Shown here in pieces: positions 17,740 through 25,687 of a stretch of 64,000 bases of DNA. The stretch covers positions 1-64,000 of the forward strand of contig NZ_JAGPOX010000004.1 in assembly GCF_019038435.1 (NCBI RefSeq), given 5' to 3'. The stretch is from Nocardia alni. Lineage in GTDB: Bacteria > Actinomycetota > Actinomycetes > Mycobacteriales > Mycobacteriaceae. The translations under genes and the position numbers were made by a program. Position 1 is the stretch's first letter; every line of letters begins with the position of its first letter. The notes beneath the pieces are model-generated. The model was not told the origin of the DNA. It saw nothing but the letters and a program-made list of their open reading frames with translations, and did no database searches.

Positions 17740-18297
17740 ATGCGTATCAACCGGGTAATCAGTTTGTGCGCACTCGCATTTTCCCTGTGCATATCCAGTT
17801 TTATTTCACTTCCCGCGGCATCGGCAGCCCCCATAACCGATTACGGCGGAGGCTGCGTTCTGGACAACAATAATCGCGCAGTGACCGTCGATTCACTGAG
17901 ATTTCGCTGCTCCGACCGCCAACAGGACGCGATTTTCCACGACGCGCAACGCGGAGCGGTCCCGATGGGTGTGAAAAACGGCTGGGTGGTCCGGCCGCGC
18001 GATATGCAGGCGCCGACCTCGGGCCTGTGGATCGGCAAGACCTTCTATACGGGCCCCGACGGCGGATACCTGATGAACCGCTTCACCGGCGCCGGAATAG
18101 AGGGCATCCGCGCCGACGTCTACACCGCCCCCGCGATCCTGGATGGCAAACCGACCTGGGCACTGAACTACGCCCAGTCCCCAACCCCGCAAACCTACGA
18201 CGAAATTCGCGAAATAACCCCGGGCGTCTGGTTCGGTTATTCCTGGCAGCGCGGCGCCACCCCACCGACGATCCAGCTCACGTTCGCCCTCGCCTGA
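17740..18297 (+). CDS. Secreted protein of unknown function
   Basis: A 185-residue protein with a standard signal peptide (VISLCALAFSLCISSFISLPAASAA) and probable cleavage after ASAA near residue 30. The mature region contains two cysteines (GGGCVLD, RFRCSDR), GVKNGWVVRPRDMQAP and a C-terminal TPGVWFGYSWQRG, suggesting a small disulfide-bonded extracellular domain. No family recognised. It is a single gene with short flanks. Confidence 0.75.
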   Translation: MRINRVISLCALAFSLCISSFISLPAASAAPITDYGGGCVLDNNNRAVTVDSLRFRCSDRQQDAIFHDAQRGAVPMGVKNGWVVRPRDMQAPTSGLWIGKTFYTGPDGGYLMNRFTGAGIEGIRADVYTAPAILDGKPTWALNYAQSPTPQTYDEIREITPGVWFGYSWQRGATPPTIQLTFALA

Positions 18298-18315
18298 TCG
18301 GTGCACTCCCCCCAA

Positions 18316-18828
18316 TTATCGCCGCAGACGCTGCCACCAGGGATGAACGACCCATACCCCGATGAACAGCGCGGCGACCACCGCGCCCGCGCAGCACGCG
18401 ACCGTCGTGCCGATCACGGTATCGAAGATCAGGACGGCCACTCCGGTCAGCGCCACCCCCAGCAGCAACAGTCCGGCCAGCGCGAAATGATGCGCCGTCC
18501 GCACCACCCTGGCCAGCCGATGGTGGCGGAACAACACTCGATGCGCGGCCACGGGAGCGGTGAGCAGAACCGTCGCGGTGATCGATGCGGACACGACCAC
18601 GAGATAGAGGTCCCGCATCGCGGCCGACAGGTCCGTGAACCTCGCCTGGAACGGCAACGTCAGCAGAAATCCGGTCAGCAGCTGCACCCCCGTCTGTACT
18701 ACCCGCAACTCCTGCAACAAGCTGGATAAATTGCGATCCAACTGCTCCGCCTCGGTCTCCCCCCGTGCCTGGCGATCCCACGACCGATCTTCCCCATCAC
18801 GTGCACCTGCGGCGGGGTCACCATCCAT
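18316..18828 (-). CDS. DUF6328 membrane protein
   Basis: A 170-residue protein with four hydrophobic helices. The N-terminal signature LLQELRVVQTGVQLLTGFLL followed by TLPFQARF is characteristic of DUF6328, a family of small actinobacterial membrane proteins often found with stress genes. A strong ribosome site (GAGAGGAGAG) precedes the ATG. A SigF-like promoter match lies just upstream. Function unknown. Confidence 0.8.
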   Translation of the reverse strand: MDGDPAAGARDGEDRSWDRQARGETEAEQLDRNLSSLLQELRVVQTGVQLLTGFLLTLPFQARFTDLSAAMRDLYLVVVSASITATVLLTAPVAAHRVLFRHHRLARVVRTAHHFALAGLLLLGVALTGVAVLIFDTVIGTTVACCAGAVVAALFIGVWVVHPWWQRLRR

Positions 18829-18855
18829 GACACTCTCCTCTCGTACCGGGACGAT

Positions 18856-18881
18856 CTACCCGTCCCGCCATGGGTTGACAC
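18856..18881 (-). promoter_or_regulatory. SigF-like promoter upstream of the DUF6328 gene
   Basis: On the minus strand GTGT (18881-18878) is followed, after 16 bases, by GGGTAG (18861-18856), about 30 bp before the start codon. This resembles the GGWWT-N15/17-GGGTAY promoters of actinobacterial SigF. Matches this short arise by chance; support comes from two similar matches nearby. Confidence 0.4.
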
Positions 18882-19032
18882 ACCGGTTCGAGGCAGCCCG
18901 TCCCCACCGCCAAGCCCTATCCGAACGCTGACCCGAGAGTGCTGTTTGCACGCTGTGTCGGGTGGTATCGCGTAGAAACACCCGCGAGAACACCCGCGAG
19001 CGAAGGAAGTCGAAAGTCGAGGAACGCGGACG

Positions 19033-19224
19033 ATGAGTCAGATCAACCCGATTCAAGTACGGAGATGCTTACACGGTGCCGATTATCCCGCTGACCGCGA
19101 GGATCTGGTGCGTGTGGCCCGGAGCAACGGCGCGGACGCGGCCGTGATCAGTGAGCTCGAGCAGATTCCCGATCATCTGTACCGCGGCCCGGACGCGGTG
19201 AGCCAGGCCGTGACTCACCGGTGA
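19033..19224 (+). CDS. DUF2795 domain protein
   Basis: A 63-residue protein with the DUF2795 pattern: NPIQVRRCLHGADYPADREDLVRVARSNGA, then DAAVISELEQIPDHLYRGPDAVSQAV. These small acidic-helical proteins are common in actinobacterial stress neighbourhoods and have no proven function. A GAGGAA sequence precedes the ATG. It lies between DUF6328 and catalase, fitting the stress block. Confidence 0.8.
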   Translation: MSQINPIQVRRCLHGADYPADREDLVRVARSNGADAAVISELEQIPDHLYRGPDAVSQAVTHR

Positions 19225-19254
19225 GCAGGCGGTCCCCGGCGTACGGCACCGACT

Positions 19255-19278
19255 GTTTACCGGCGTGGGCGGCGGGTA
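19255..19278 (+). promoter_or_regulatory. SigF-like promoter upstream of the catalase gene
   Basis: GTTT at 19255-19258, a 15-base spacer, then GGGTA at 19274-19278, about 50 bp before the catalase ATG. It is the best fit in this block to the SigF consensus (GTTT-N14/16-GGGTA). Confidence 0.5.
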
Positions 19279-19327
19279 GGCGCGCCCTATCCGAAAGGTT
19301 CGACCACACCGGACAGGAGACGACCGT

Positions 19328-21391
19328 ATGACCGACGGCATCGCAGGTGAACAGGGACACGGCGGAGAGACTCACCAGCAGGCATCGGGTGACGACGTAC
19401 GCCTCACCACGCAGCAGGGTGTGGTGGTCGCGGACGATCAGAACACCCTGCGAGCCGGGGAGCGTGGTCCGGCGCTGCTGGAGGATTTCCATTTTCGGGA
19501 GAAGCTTTTCCATTTCGATCATGAGCGGATCCCCGAGCGTGTGGTGCACGCTCGCGGCTTCGGCGCGCACGGTTACTTCGAGAACGACGCGGCGCTGGAC
19601 GATCTGACGATCGCCGACCCGTTTCGGGAGGCGGGCCGCAGGACCGAGGTGTTCGTGCGGTTCTCCACGGTCGCGGGGAACAAGGGGTCTGCCGATCTCG
19701 CGCGTGACGTTCGCGGATTCGCCGTGAAAATGTATACCGGGGAAGGAAATTGGGATCTGGTCGGCAACAATATGCCGGTCTTCTTCATTCAGGATGCCAT
19801 GAAGTTCCCGGACGTGGTCCATGCGGCCAAGGAGGAACCGGACCGCGGTTTTCCGCAGGCGCAGACCGCGCACGACAATTTCTGGGATTTCGTCTCGCTG
19901 ACCCCCGAATCGACCCACATGCTGCTGTGGATCATGTCCGACCGTGCCATTCCCCGTTCGTTCCGGTTCATGGAGGGTTTCGGCGTCCACACCTTCCGGC
20001 TGGTGAACGCCGAGGGCCGCTCGACCTTCGTCAAGTTCCACTGGAAGCCGAAACAGGGCATGCAGTCGGTGGTGTGGAACGAGGCGGTGAAGATCAACGG
20101 CGCCGATCCTGACTTCCACCGCCGTGATCTGTGGGACGCCATCCAGGCGGGCGACTTCCCCGAATGGGAACTCGGGATGCAGCTGTTCGACGAGGACTTC
20201 GCCGACCGGTTCGCCTTCGACATCCTCGATCCGACGAAGTTCGTGCCGGAGGAGGAGGTGCCGGTGCGCCGGGTCGGCACGCTGGTGCTCGATCGGGTGG
20301 TCGACAATTTCTTCGCCGAGACCGAGCAGGTCGCTTTCTGCACGCAGAACATCATCCCGGGTATCGACTTCACGAACGATCCGCTGTTGCAGGGCAGGAA
20401 CTTCTCCTATCTGGATACGCAACTCAAACGCCTCGGCAGCCCGAACTTCACCCGGCTACCGGTGAACGCGCCGAAATGTCCGTTCGCGACATTTCAGCAG
20501 GACGGTCACATGGCGACGGCGAATCCGGCGAACCGGGTCAATTACGAGCCCAACTCCTGGCCCTCGGAGATCAAAGGCCCACGCGAAGATCCGGAACGGG
20601 GTTTCCAGACCGTCCCGGAGGACGTTTCGGGCCCCAAGCGCCGGCTGCGTCCGGAGAGTTTCGCCGACCATTACAGCCAGGCCCGTCAATTCTTCGCCAG
20701 TCAGACCGAAGTCGAGCAGCAACACATCATCGACGCGTTCGTGTTCGAGTTGAGCAAGTGTGAGCGTGTGGAGGTTCGCGCGCGCGTCGTCGCGGCATTG
20801 CGCAATGTGGACGACACGCTCGCCGGGTCCGTGGCCGACGGCCTCGGGCTGCCGGCACTTCCCGACCCCGCACCCTGCGCCCGCGAACCCCGCACCGACC
20901 TGCCGCAATCGCCCGCCCTGAGCATCCTGCGCAACGGCCCGCGGACGTTCGCGGGCCGCAAGATCGGCGTGCTCGTCACCGACGGTGTGGACGCGAACCT
21001 GCTGTCGCAGTTGCGAGACGCCATCCGCGAGGAGGGGGCGGTGATCGAGATCATCGCCGCGAAGGTCGGCGGCGTCGTCGCGGACGACGGAAATCACATC
21101 GAGGCCGATCAGAAGATCGATGGCGCACCGTCGGTGATCTACGACGCCGTGGCCGTCCTCGCGACCGACAAGGCCGCCGCCCAACTGGCCGCACTCCCCC
21201 CGGCCCGCGACTTCGTCAGCGACGCCTACGCCCACTGCAAGTTCATCGCGCACCGCGGCGCCGACGCGCTGTTCACCGCCGCAGGGGTAACCGGCGAGCA
21301 TGACGCGGGCATCATCGACCTGGCCGGCGACAGCTCGCCCGCCGATTTCGTCGTCCGGTGCCGCGATATCCGGTACTGGGCCCGTTCATAA
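19328..21391 (+). CDS. katE: Large-subunit (clade 2) catalase with C-terminal DJ-1/PfpI-like domain
   Basis: A 687-residue monofunctional haem catalase (2 H2O2 to O2 and water). Catalytic His74 lies in [16 protein letters not shown], Asn147 in [11 protein letters not shown], and the haem-ligand Tyr361 in [15 protein letters not shown]. Residues about 535-687 form the flavodoxin/DJ-1-like extension ([29 protein letters not shown]) that defines the HPII-type large subunit. Length fits the family. The gene is monocistronic with AGGAGA before the ATG and a SigF-like promoter match upstream. Confidence 0.95.
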   Translation: MTDGIAGEQGHGGETHQQASGDDVRLTTQQGVVVADDQNTLRAGERGPALLEDFHFREKLFHFDHERIPERVVHARGFGAHGYFENDAALDDLTIADPFREAGRRTEVFVRFSTVAGNKGSADLARDVRGFAVKMYTGEGNWDLVGNNMPVFFIQDAMKFPDVVHAAKEEPDRGFPQAQTAHDNFWDFVSLTPESTHMLLWIMSDRAIPRSFRFMEGFGVHTFRLVNAEGRSTFVKFHWKPKQGMQSVVWNEAVKINGADPDFHRRDLWDAIQAGDFPEWELGMQLFDEDFADRFAFDILDPTKFVPEEEVPVRRVGTLVLDRVVDNFFAETEQVAFCTQNIIPGIDFTNDPLLQGRNFSYLDTQLKRLGSPNFTRLPVNAPKCPFATFQQDGHMATANPANRVNYEPNSWPSEIKGPREDPERGFQTVPEDVSGPKRRLRPESFADHYSQARQFFASQTEVEQQHIIDAFVFELSKCERVEVRARVVAALRNVDDTLAGSVADGLGLPALPDPAPCAREPRTDLPQSPALSILRNGPRTFAGRKIGVLVTDGVDANLLSQLRDAIREEGAVIEIIAAKVGGVVADDGNHIEADQKIDGAPSVIYDAVAVLATDKAAAQLAALPPARDFVSDAYAHCKFIAHRGADALFTAAGVTGEHDAGIIDLAGDSSPADFVVRCRDIRYWARS

Positions 21392-21413
21392 GGCCCCGAG
21401 AACAGCGCACGCC

Positions 21414-22211
21414 TCAGTAGCCCGAGAGCAGCAGCCGTAAGCTGCGCAGCTCCTCGGGCTCGGCGTCGCTGTGCCATCTGTTCGGATTGGCCGGGCGGCG
21501 GCCCCAGAGCAGCAGTGCCCGGGTCGCGGCGTCGCTCTCGATCGTGGCGGCCCCCTCCTGCGAGGCGAATCCTATGTCGGTGCTCTCGGCACCCGCCGTG
21601 ACGACGATGTCGTCCGTGCCGGACACGCGCAGCCTGCCGCGAATCACATGCCGATCGTCCAGCGGCAGATGGGCGGCGCCGCGGGCGAGCAGCGGACGGC
21701 CGACCTGCAGCACGCTGTGGCGGGTCATCCACGGCTCGCTGAGGGCCTGCTGCGCGGTGGAATCGTCGCCGGTCACGTCCCATCGGTGCAGAATCAGCTC
21801 CTCCCGCATGTGCTCGGCGAAGAACGGCACCGTGACCGTGCGTCCTGTCCATTCGATCTCGGTGTCCTGCTCCGCGGTGCTTTCGGCCTCGGCGCAGACT
21901 TCGGCGAGTTCGGTACAGCGATCGAGGAAGGCCGACCACAGCTCGAGATCACCCATCGCCCGGTAGGGCGTCTCCCGCTCCTCGAACCGCCGCGTCGGCA
22001 CCGGCCGCCCGGACAGGTGCGCCGAGAGCACGCGCGCCAACTCCTCGGCATTGCCGGCCTGGTGGATGACGATGTCCCGCACGGTCCACGCCTCGCACCA
22101 CGACCCGGCCCGCGGGTCTCGCGCCCGCACCGCATTGGCGAACGCGTCCAGCTCGGGCAGCACATCGGTGGCTATCTCCCTCATATCGCGCGACTGCCCG
22201 ATCCGGTCCAT
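21414..22211 (-). CDS. Maleylpyruvate isomerase-family (mycothiol-dependent DinB-like) protein
   Basis: About 265 residues from the ATG at 22211. The N-terminal four-helix DinB-like bundle has WCEAWTVRDIVIHQAGNAEE and the metal-site pattern ending in PFFAEHMREELILHRWDVTG; the C-terminal domain is an SCP2-like fold (SDAATRALLLWGRRP). This architecture is that of mycothiol-dependent maleylpyruvate isomerases and their many uncharacterised paralogues. A real isomerase role is unlikely to be decidable from sequence. MREIATDV at 22184 is an alternative start. Confidence 0.8.
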   Translation of the reverse strand: MDRIGQSRDMREIATDVLPELDAFANAVRARDPRAGSWCEAWTVRDIVIHQAGNAEELARVLSAHLSGRPVPTRRFEERETPYRAMGDLELWSAFLDRCTELAEVCAEAESTAEQDTEIEWTGRTVTVPFFAEHMREELILHRWDVTGDDSTAQQALSEPWMTRHSVLQVGRPLLARGAAHLPLDDRHVIRGRLRVSGTDDIVVTAGAESTDIGFASQEGAATIESDAATRALLLWGRRPANPNRWHSDAEPEELRSLRLLLSGY

Positions 22212-22226
22212 CGCAAACAAATCGGA

Positions 22227-22251
22227 GTGTGGACCGCCGCCGAGCGGGTAT
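22227..22251 (+). promoter_or_regulatory. SigF-like promoter upstream of the small basic protein gene
   Basis: GTGT at 22227-22230, a 15-base spacer, and GGGTAT at 22246-22251, 55 bp before the start codon. Same pattern as upstream of the catalase and DUF6328 genes. Confidence 0.4.
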
Positions 22252-22306
22252 GGCGGCCATAGCTCCGGACCCGAACCCGGGCCCACCCCGACAGGAGGTA
22301 TCTCTC

Positions 22307-22633
22307 ATGCCCAAGGCGTGGACCGACAAACAGGAACGCGAATACGAGCACATCCGCGACTCGGAGAAGTCCCGAGGCGCGAGCGCCACCCGGGCGAAGG
22401 AGATCGCCGCGCGCACGGTGAACAAGAACCGCGCCCAGTCCGGCCAGGCACGCACGGCCAGCCGCTCCTCGGTCCAGGACATGTCACCACAGCGGCGAGG
22501 CGGGCAGCGCTCCCATTCGGGCGCGCAGGGGCCCACCTACGAGCAGCTGTACAACGAAGCGCGCCAACGCAAGATCGACGGCCGCTCCAAGATGAACAAG
22601 TCCCAGCTGGCCCACGCCCTGGGCCGGGACTGA
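22307..22633 (+). CDS. Small basic 'plasmid stabilization'-type protein
   Basis: A 108-residue, highly charged protein starting at MPKAWTDKQEREYEHIRD, preceded by an ideal AGGAGGT site. The N-terminal region (KSRGASATRAKEIAARTVNK) matches small actinobacterial proteins loosely labelled plasmid stabilization protein. The C-terminal segment YEQLYNEARQRKIDGRSKMN resembles the Rho/SAP-like motif that binds nucleic acid. It is likely a stress-induced nucleic-acid-associated protein; the label is historical. Confidence 0.75.
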   Translation: MPKAWTDKQEREYEHIRDSEKSRGASATRAKEIAARTVNKNRAQSGQARTASRSSVQDMSPQRRGGQRSHSGAQGPTYEQLYNEARQRKIDGRSKMNKSQLAHALGRD

Positions 22634-22658
22634 CCCGGAAAGTCGACACATCGCACTT

Positions 22659-22690
22659 CGGCCACCCGCTGACTCCTCGGCGGGTGGCCG
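22659..22690 (+). terminator. Hairpin terminator after the small basic protein gene
   Basis: Perfect 10-bp stem: CGGCCACCCG at 22659-22668 and CGGGTGGCCG at 22681-22690, 12-base loop. There is no long T-run (AGCTGTTTCC follows), as is common in high-GC actinobacteria. Confidence 0.6.
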
Positions 22691-22757
22691 AGCTGTTTCC
22701 CGGCCCGCCGGCGTCGCCCTTGCATGTAGATCGCGGTTAAATATACTATTGTGCAAA

Positions 22758-22768
22758 TGGTCAGTCCA
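22758..22768 (+). promoter_or_regulatory. GntR-type operator, site 1 (TGGTCAGTCCA)
   Basis: Degenerate match to TGGTNNGACCA, 48 bp before the first gene of the plus-strand ring-hydrolase operon. It also lies in a wider inverted repeat, ATGGTC (22757-22762) and GACCAT (22771-22776). Confidence 0.5.
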
Positions 22769-22816
22769 AAGACCATCTGAACCCGAACTCATCACCCGGA
22801 AGGACACTGGAGTCTG

Positions 22817-23611
22817 ATGACCGAATTCACCGACATCACGTTCGAGATCGACAACGGGCTGGCATGGATCACGATCAACCGCCCGGAGCGCTACAACGCC
22901 TTCCGCGCGCAGACGGTCGATGAACTGGTCATGGCCTTCAAGCGCGCGTGGGCCAGCAGCGAGGTCGGGGTCATCGCCCTGACCGGCGCCGGCGACAAGG
23001 CGTTCTGCGCGGGCGGCGACCAGAAGCAGCGCATGGAGACCGGCGACTACGGCCCGTCCGCGAGCGGGCTGTTCGAGGTCGAGGCCCTGCACCGGGTGAT
23101 CCGCGACGCACCCAAGCCCGTCATCGCGGCCGTCAACGGCCTCGCGATCGGCGGCGGCCACGTGCTGCACGTGCTCTGCGACCTCACGATCGCCGCCGAC
23201 ACCGCCCAGTTCGGGCAGAACGGCCCGCGCGTCGGCTCCTTCGACGCCGGCCTGGGCTCGGGCTACCTGGCCCGCGTCGTCGGGGAGAAGCGGGCCCGCG
23301 AGATCTGGTTCATGCTGCGCCGGCTGTCCGCGCAGGAGGCGCTGGAGTGGGGCCTGGTGAACAAGGTCGTTCCCGCCGCCGATCTGAAGGCCGAGGTGCG
23401 CGCCTGGGCCGATCAGATGCTCGACTTCTCGCCGACGGCCCTCAAGGTGCTCAAGCAGTCGATGAACACCGACACCGAGCACTTCGTCAGCATCGGCACC
23501 ATGGCGTACTCCACCCTGGCGATGTTCGGCGAGACCCCGGAGGCGCAGGAAGGGATCAACGCCTTCAACGAGAAGCGCAAGCCCGACTTCACACCGTTCC
23601 GGGGTAAGTGA
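22817..23611 (+). CDS. Crotonase-fold ring hydrolase, MenB/BadI type
   Basis: A 264-residue crotonase of the subgroup that makes or breaks carbocycles (MenB, BadI, EchA20). Subgroup marks are [31 protein letters not shown] and GPRVGSFDAGLGSGYLARVV followed by EKRAREIWF. BadI hydrolyses 2-ketocyclohexanecarboxyl-CoA to pimeloyl-CoA. With no menaquinone genes nearby and an acyl-CoA dehydrogenase 1 bp downstream, a ring-opening catabolic role fits best. The exact substrate is unknown. GGAG precedes the ATG, and an operator-like site lies upstream. Confidence 0.8.
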   Translation: MTEFTDITFEIDNGLAWITINRPERYNAFRAQTVDELVMAFKRAWASSEVGVIALTGAGDKAFCAGGDQKQRMETGDYGPSASGLFEVEALHRVIRDAPKPVIAAVNGLAIGGGHVLHVLCDLTIAADTAQFGQNGPRVGSFDAGLGSGYLARVVGEKRAREIWFMLRRLSAQEALEWGLVNKVVPAADLKAEVRAWADQMLDFSPTALKVLKQSMNTDTEHFVSIGTMAYSTLAMFGETPEAQEGINAFNEKRKPDFTPFRGK

Positions 23612-23612
23612 G

Positions 23613-24749
23613 GTGCAGTTCTCAACCGAACAGCGCGAGTTCGCGGCGGCGATCACCGAGTATTGCCACCGCCATCTCGCGACTGTCGCACAGCGCGACG
23701 CGGTCACCGAGGGCGGAACCCTGTCCAACAGCCCCCAGGTGCTGGCCGATATGGCCCGCAACGGATGGCTGGGAGTTTCGCTCCCGGAGCAATTCGGCGG
23801 CGGCGGAGCGGGATTCGTCGACGAGTGCATCTTCCTGGAGGAGGCCGCTCGCGGCCTCGCGCCCATCACCGGGTACTCCACCGGTCTGACCGCGGCGCAG
23901 ACCTATATGCGCTGGGGCACCGACGACCAGAAGAAGACGATCGTCGCGAATCTCACAGCCGGGCGCCTCGAGGCGATCGCGCTGAGCGAACCCGGCGCGG
24001 GCTCCGATCTCGCCGGCCTGCGGGTCAGCTCCCGCCTCGACGGCGAGCGCTATCTGATCAACGGCCAGAAGACCTGGATCTCCGCGGCGCATGTGGCCGA
24101 ACACATCCTGGTGCTGACCCGTGAGGACAATTCCGGCAGCAAGCATCAGGGCATGACGCTGCTCATGGTGCCGACCGACGCCCCCGGCCTCACCATTCGC
24201 GCCATCCAGACGATGGAGCCGCACACCTGCAACGACGTATTCTTCAGCGACGTCGAGGTCCCGGTGTCGGCAGTGGTGGGCGAGCCGCGCAACGCCTGGA
24301 AACAGCTCATGCGCGGCCTGTCCATCGAGCGCCTGATCATCGCCGCGATGAGCATCGGCGGCGCGCGCCGCGCACTGGACGACGCGGTCGCGTACGCGCG
24401 GGAACGTGAGCAGTTCGGTCGCCCGATCTCCTCGTTCCAGGCCCTTCGCCATCGCCTCGCCGATCTGGCCACCGACATCGAGCTGGCGCGCACGTTCGTC
24501 TACGACGTGGCGACCAAGATCGACGCGGGGTTGGAGGACGACCTCGCCCGCGAGAGCGCGATGGCCAAGATGCGATGCACCGAGACCGCCAAACACGCGA
24601 CCCTCGAGGCGATGCAGATGATGGGCGGCTACGGCTATGCCCGGGAATACGGTATGGAAGGCCAGGTGCGTCGCGCCCTCGCGCCGCCGATCTACGGCGG
24701 TACCAACGAAATTCAGCGCGAGATCATCGCCAAGCACATCGGCCTGTAG
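23613..24749 (+). CDS. Acyl-CoA dehydrogenase
   Basis: A 378-residue flavoenzyme starting at GTG just after the previous stop. The FAD/substrate signatures are ALSEPGAGSDLAGL and TWISAAHVAEHILVLTRED. The common C-terminal base in YEGTNE is Gly here (PIYGGTNEIQRE). A Glu in LSIERLIIAAMSIG sits where isovaleryl- and long-chain dehydrogenases carry theirs, so the enzyme is probably active and of that type. It is co-transcribed with the ring hydrolase and a short-chain dehydrogenase. Confidence 0.9.
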   Translation: MQFSTEQREFAAAITEYCHRHLATVAQRDAVTEGGTLSNSPQVLADMARNGWLGVSLPEQFGGGGAGFVDECIFLEEAARGLAPITGYSTGLTAAQTYMRWGTDDQKKTIVANLTAGRLEAIALSEPGAGSDLAGLRVSSRLDGERYLINGQKTWISAAHVAEHILVLTREDNSGSKHQGMTLLMVPTDAPGLTIRAIQTMEPHTCNDVFFSDVEVPVSAVVGEPRNAWKQLMRGLSIERLIIAAMSIGGARRALDDAVAYAREREQFGRPISSFQALRHRLADLATDIELARTFVYDVATKIDAGLEDDLARESAMAKMRCTETAKHATLEAMQMMGGYGYAREYGMEGQVRRALAPPIYGGTNEIQREIIAKHIGL

Positions 24750-24785
24750 ACCGCCGGAACCACCCTTCGAGTGACGAGGTACATG

Positions 24786-25682
24786 ATGACCGATACGGCC
24801 TTCGCGCCGACGCTGTTGTCCGGCAAGCGAATCCTGATCACGGGCGGCGGCACCGGACTCGGCCGCGGCGTGGCGCGGCACCTTGTCGACCACGGCGCCG
24901 AGGTGCACCTGTGGGGCCGGCGTGAGGCGGTCCTGGCCGAGGCCGCGCAGGAGGCCTCCGCCTCCCGGCCCGGATCGGTGCACTACCACTCCGTCGACGT
25001 CCGGGACTACGAGAACGTCGATGAGACGATGGGTCGGATCTGGGCCGAGCACGGTCCGCTGACCGGCGTGGTCAACAACGCGGCCGCCAACTTCATCGCC
25101 CAGACGAAAGACTTGAGCCCCAGGGCATTTCAGGCGATCACGAGCACGGTGATGAACGGCTCGTTCCACACCACCCACGCGGCGGGCAAACGCTGGATCG
25201 CCGACGGTCTACCCGGAAGCGTCCTGTCGACACTGACCACGTGGGTGTGGACGGGATCCGCGTTCGTCGTCCCGTCCGCCATGGCGAAGGCCGCGGTGCA
25301 TTCGATGACCATGTCCCTGGCCGTGGAATGGGCCAAGTACGGGATTCGGCTCAATGCGCTTGCCCCCGGGCCCATCCCGACCGACTACGCGTGGGAGATG
25401 CTCAACCCGACCGACAAGTCATCGGTCGGCGCGACCCAGGCCGACCAGATCCCCGCCGGACGCACCGGGACCATCGAAGAACTGGCGAACCTGACGATGT
25501 TCCTGCTGTCGGACGCCTGCGACTACCTGACCGGCCAGACCATCGCCATGGATGGCGGGCAGATGCTGGCCGGACCGGGCACCTTCGCCGGTCTGACCAC
25601 TCTCACCGACGCCGACTGGCAGCAGATCAGGGAGACCAGCAAGGCCGCCTCCGAGTCGAGCAAGGCCCAGCGAACCGTGTGA
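24786..25682 (+). CDS. Short-chain dehydrogenase/reductase
   Basis: About 298 residues from an ATG spaced five bases from GAGG. It has the NAD(P) loop ITGGGTGLGRG and NNAAANF. The catalytic region is atypical: where most SDRs have SxxxxxxxxxxYxxxK, this one shows STLTTWVWTGSAFVVPSAMA then KAAVHSMT, as in 2,4-dienoyl-CoA reductase-like SDRs. Third gene of the plus-strand operon, ending at a strong hairpin. A reductase acting on unsaturated CoA thioesters would suit the pathway. Confidence 0.8.
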   Translation: MTDTAFAPTLLSGKRILITGGGTGLGRGVARHLVDHGAEVHLWGRREAVLAEAAQEASASRPGSVHYHSVDVRDYENVDETMGRIWAEHGPLTGVVNNAAANFIAQTKDLSPRAFQAITSTVMNGSFHTTHAAGKRWIADGLPGSVLSTLTTWVWTGSAFVVPSAMAKAAVHSMTMSLAVEWAKYGIRLNALAPGPIPTDYAWEMLNPTDKSSVGATQADQIPAGRTGTIEELANLTMFLLSDACDYLTGQTIAMDGGQMLAGPGTFAGLTTLTDADWQQIRETSKAASESSKAQRTV

Positions 25683-25687
25683 GCCCA

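Noticed and set aside
18944..18970. GTTT...GGGTGG before the DUF2795 gene as a SigF promoter
   Set aside because: Spacer is only about 12 bases and the -10 does not fit.
22817..23611. Annotating the first ring hydrolase as menB of menaquinone synthesis
   Set aside because: The fold subgroup fits, but neighbours are beta-oxidation genes and no other men gene is in the window.
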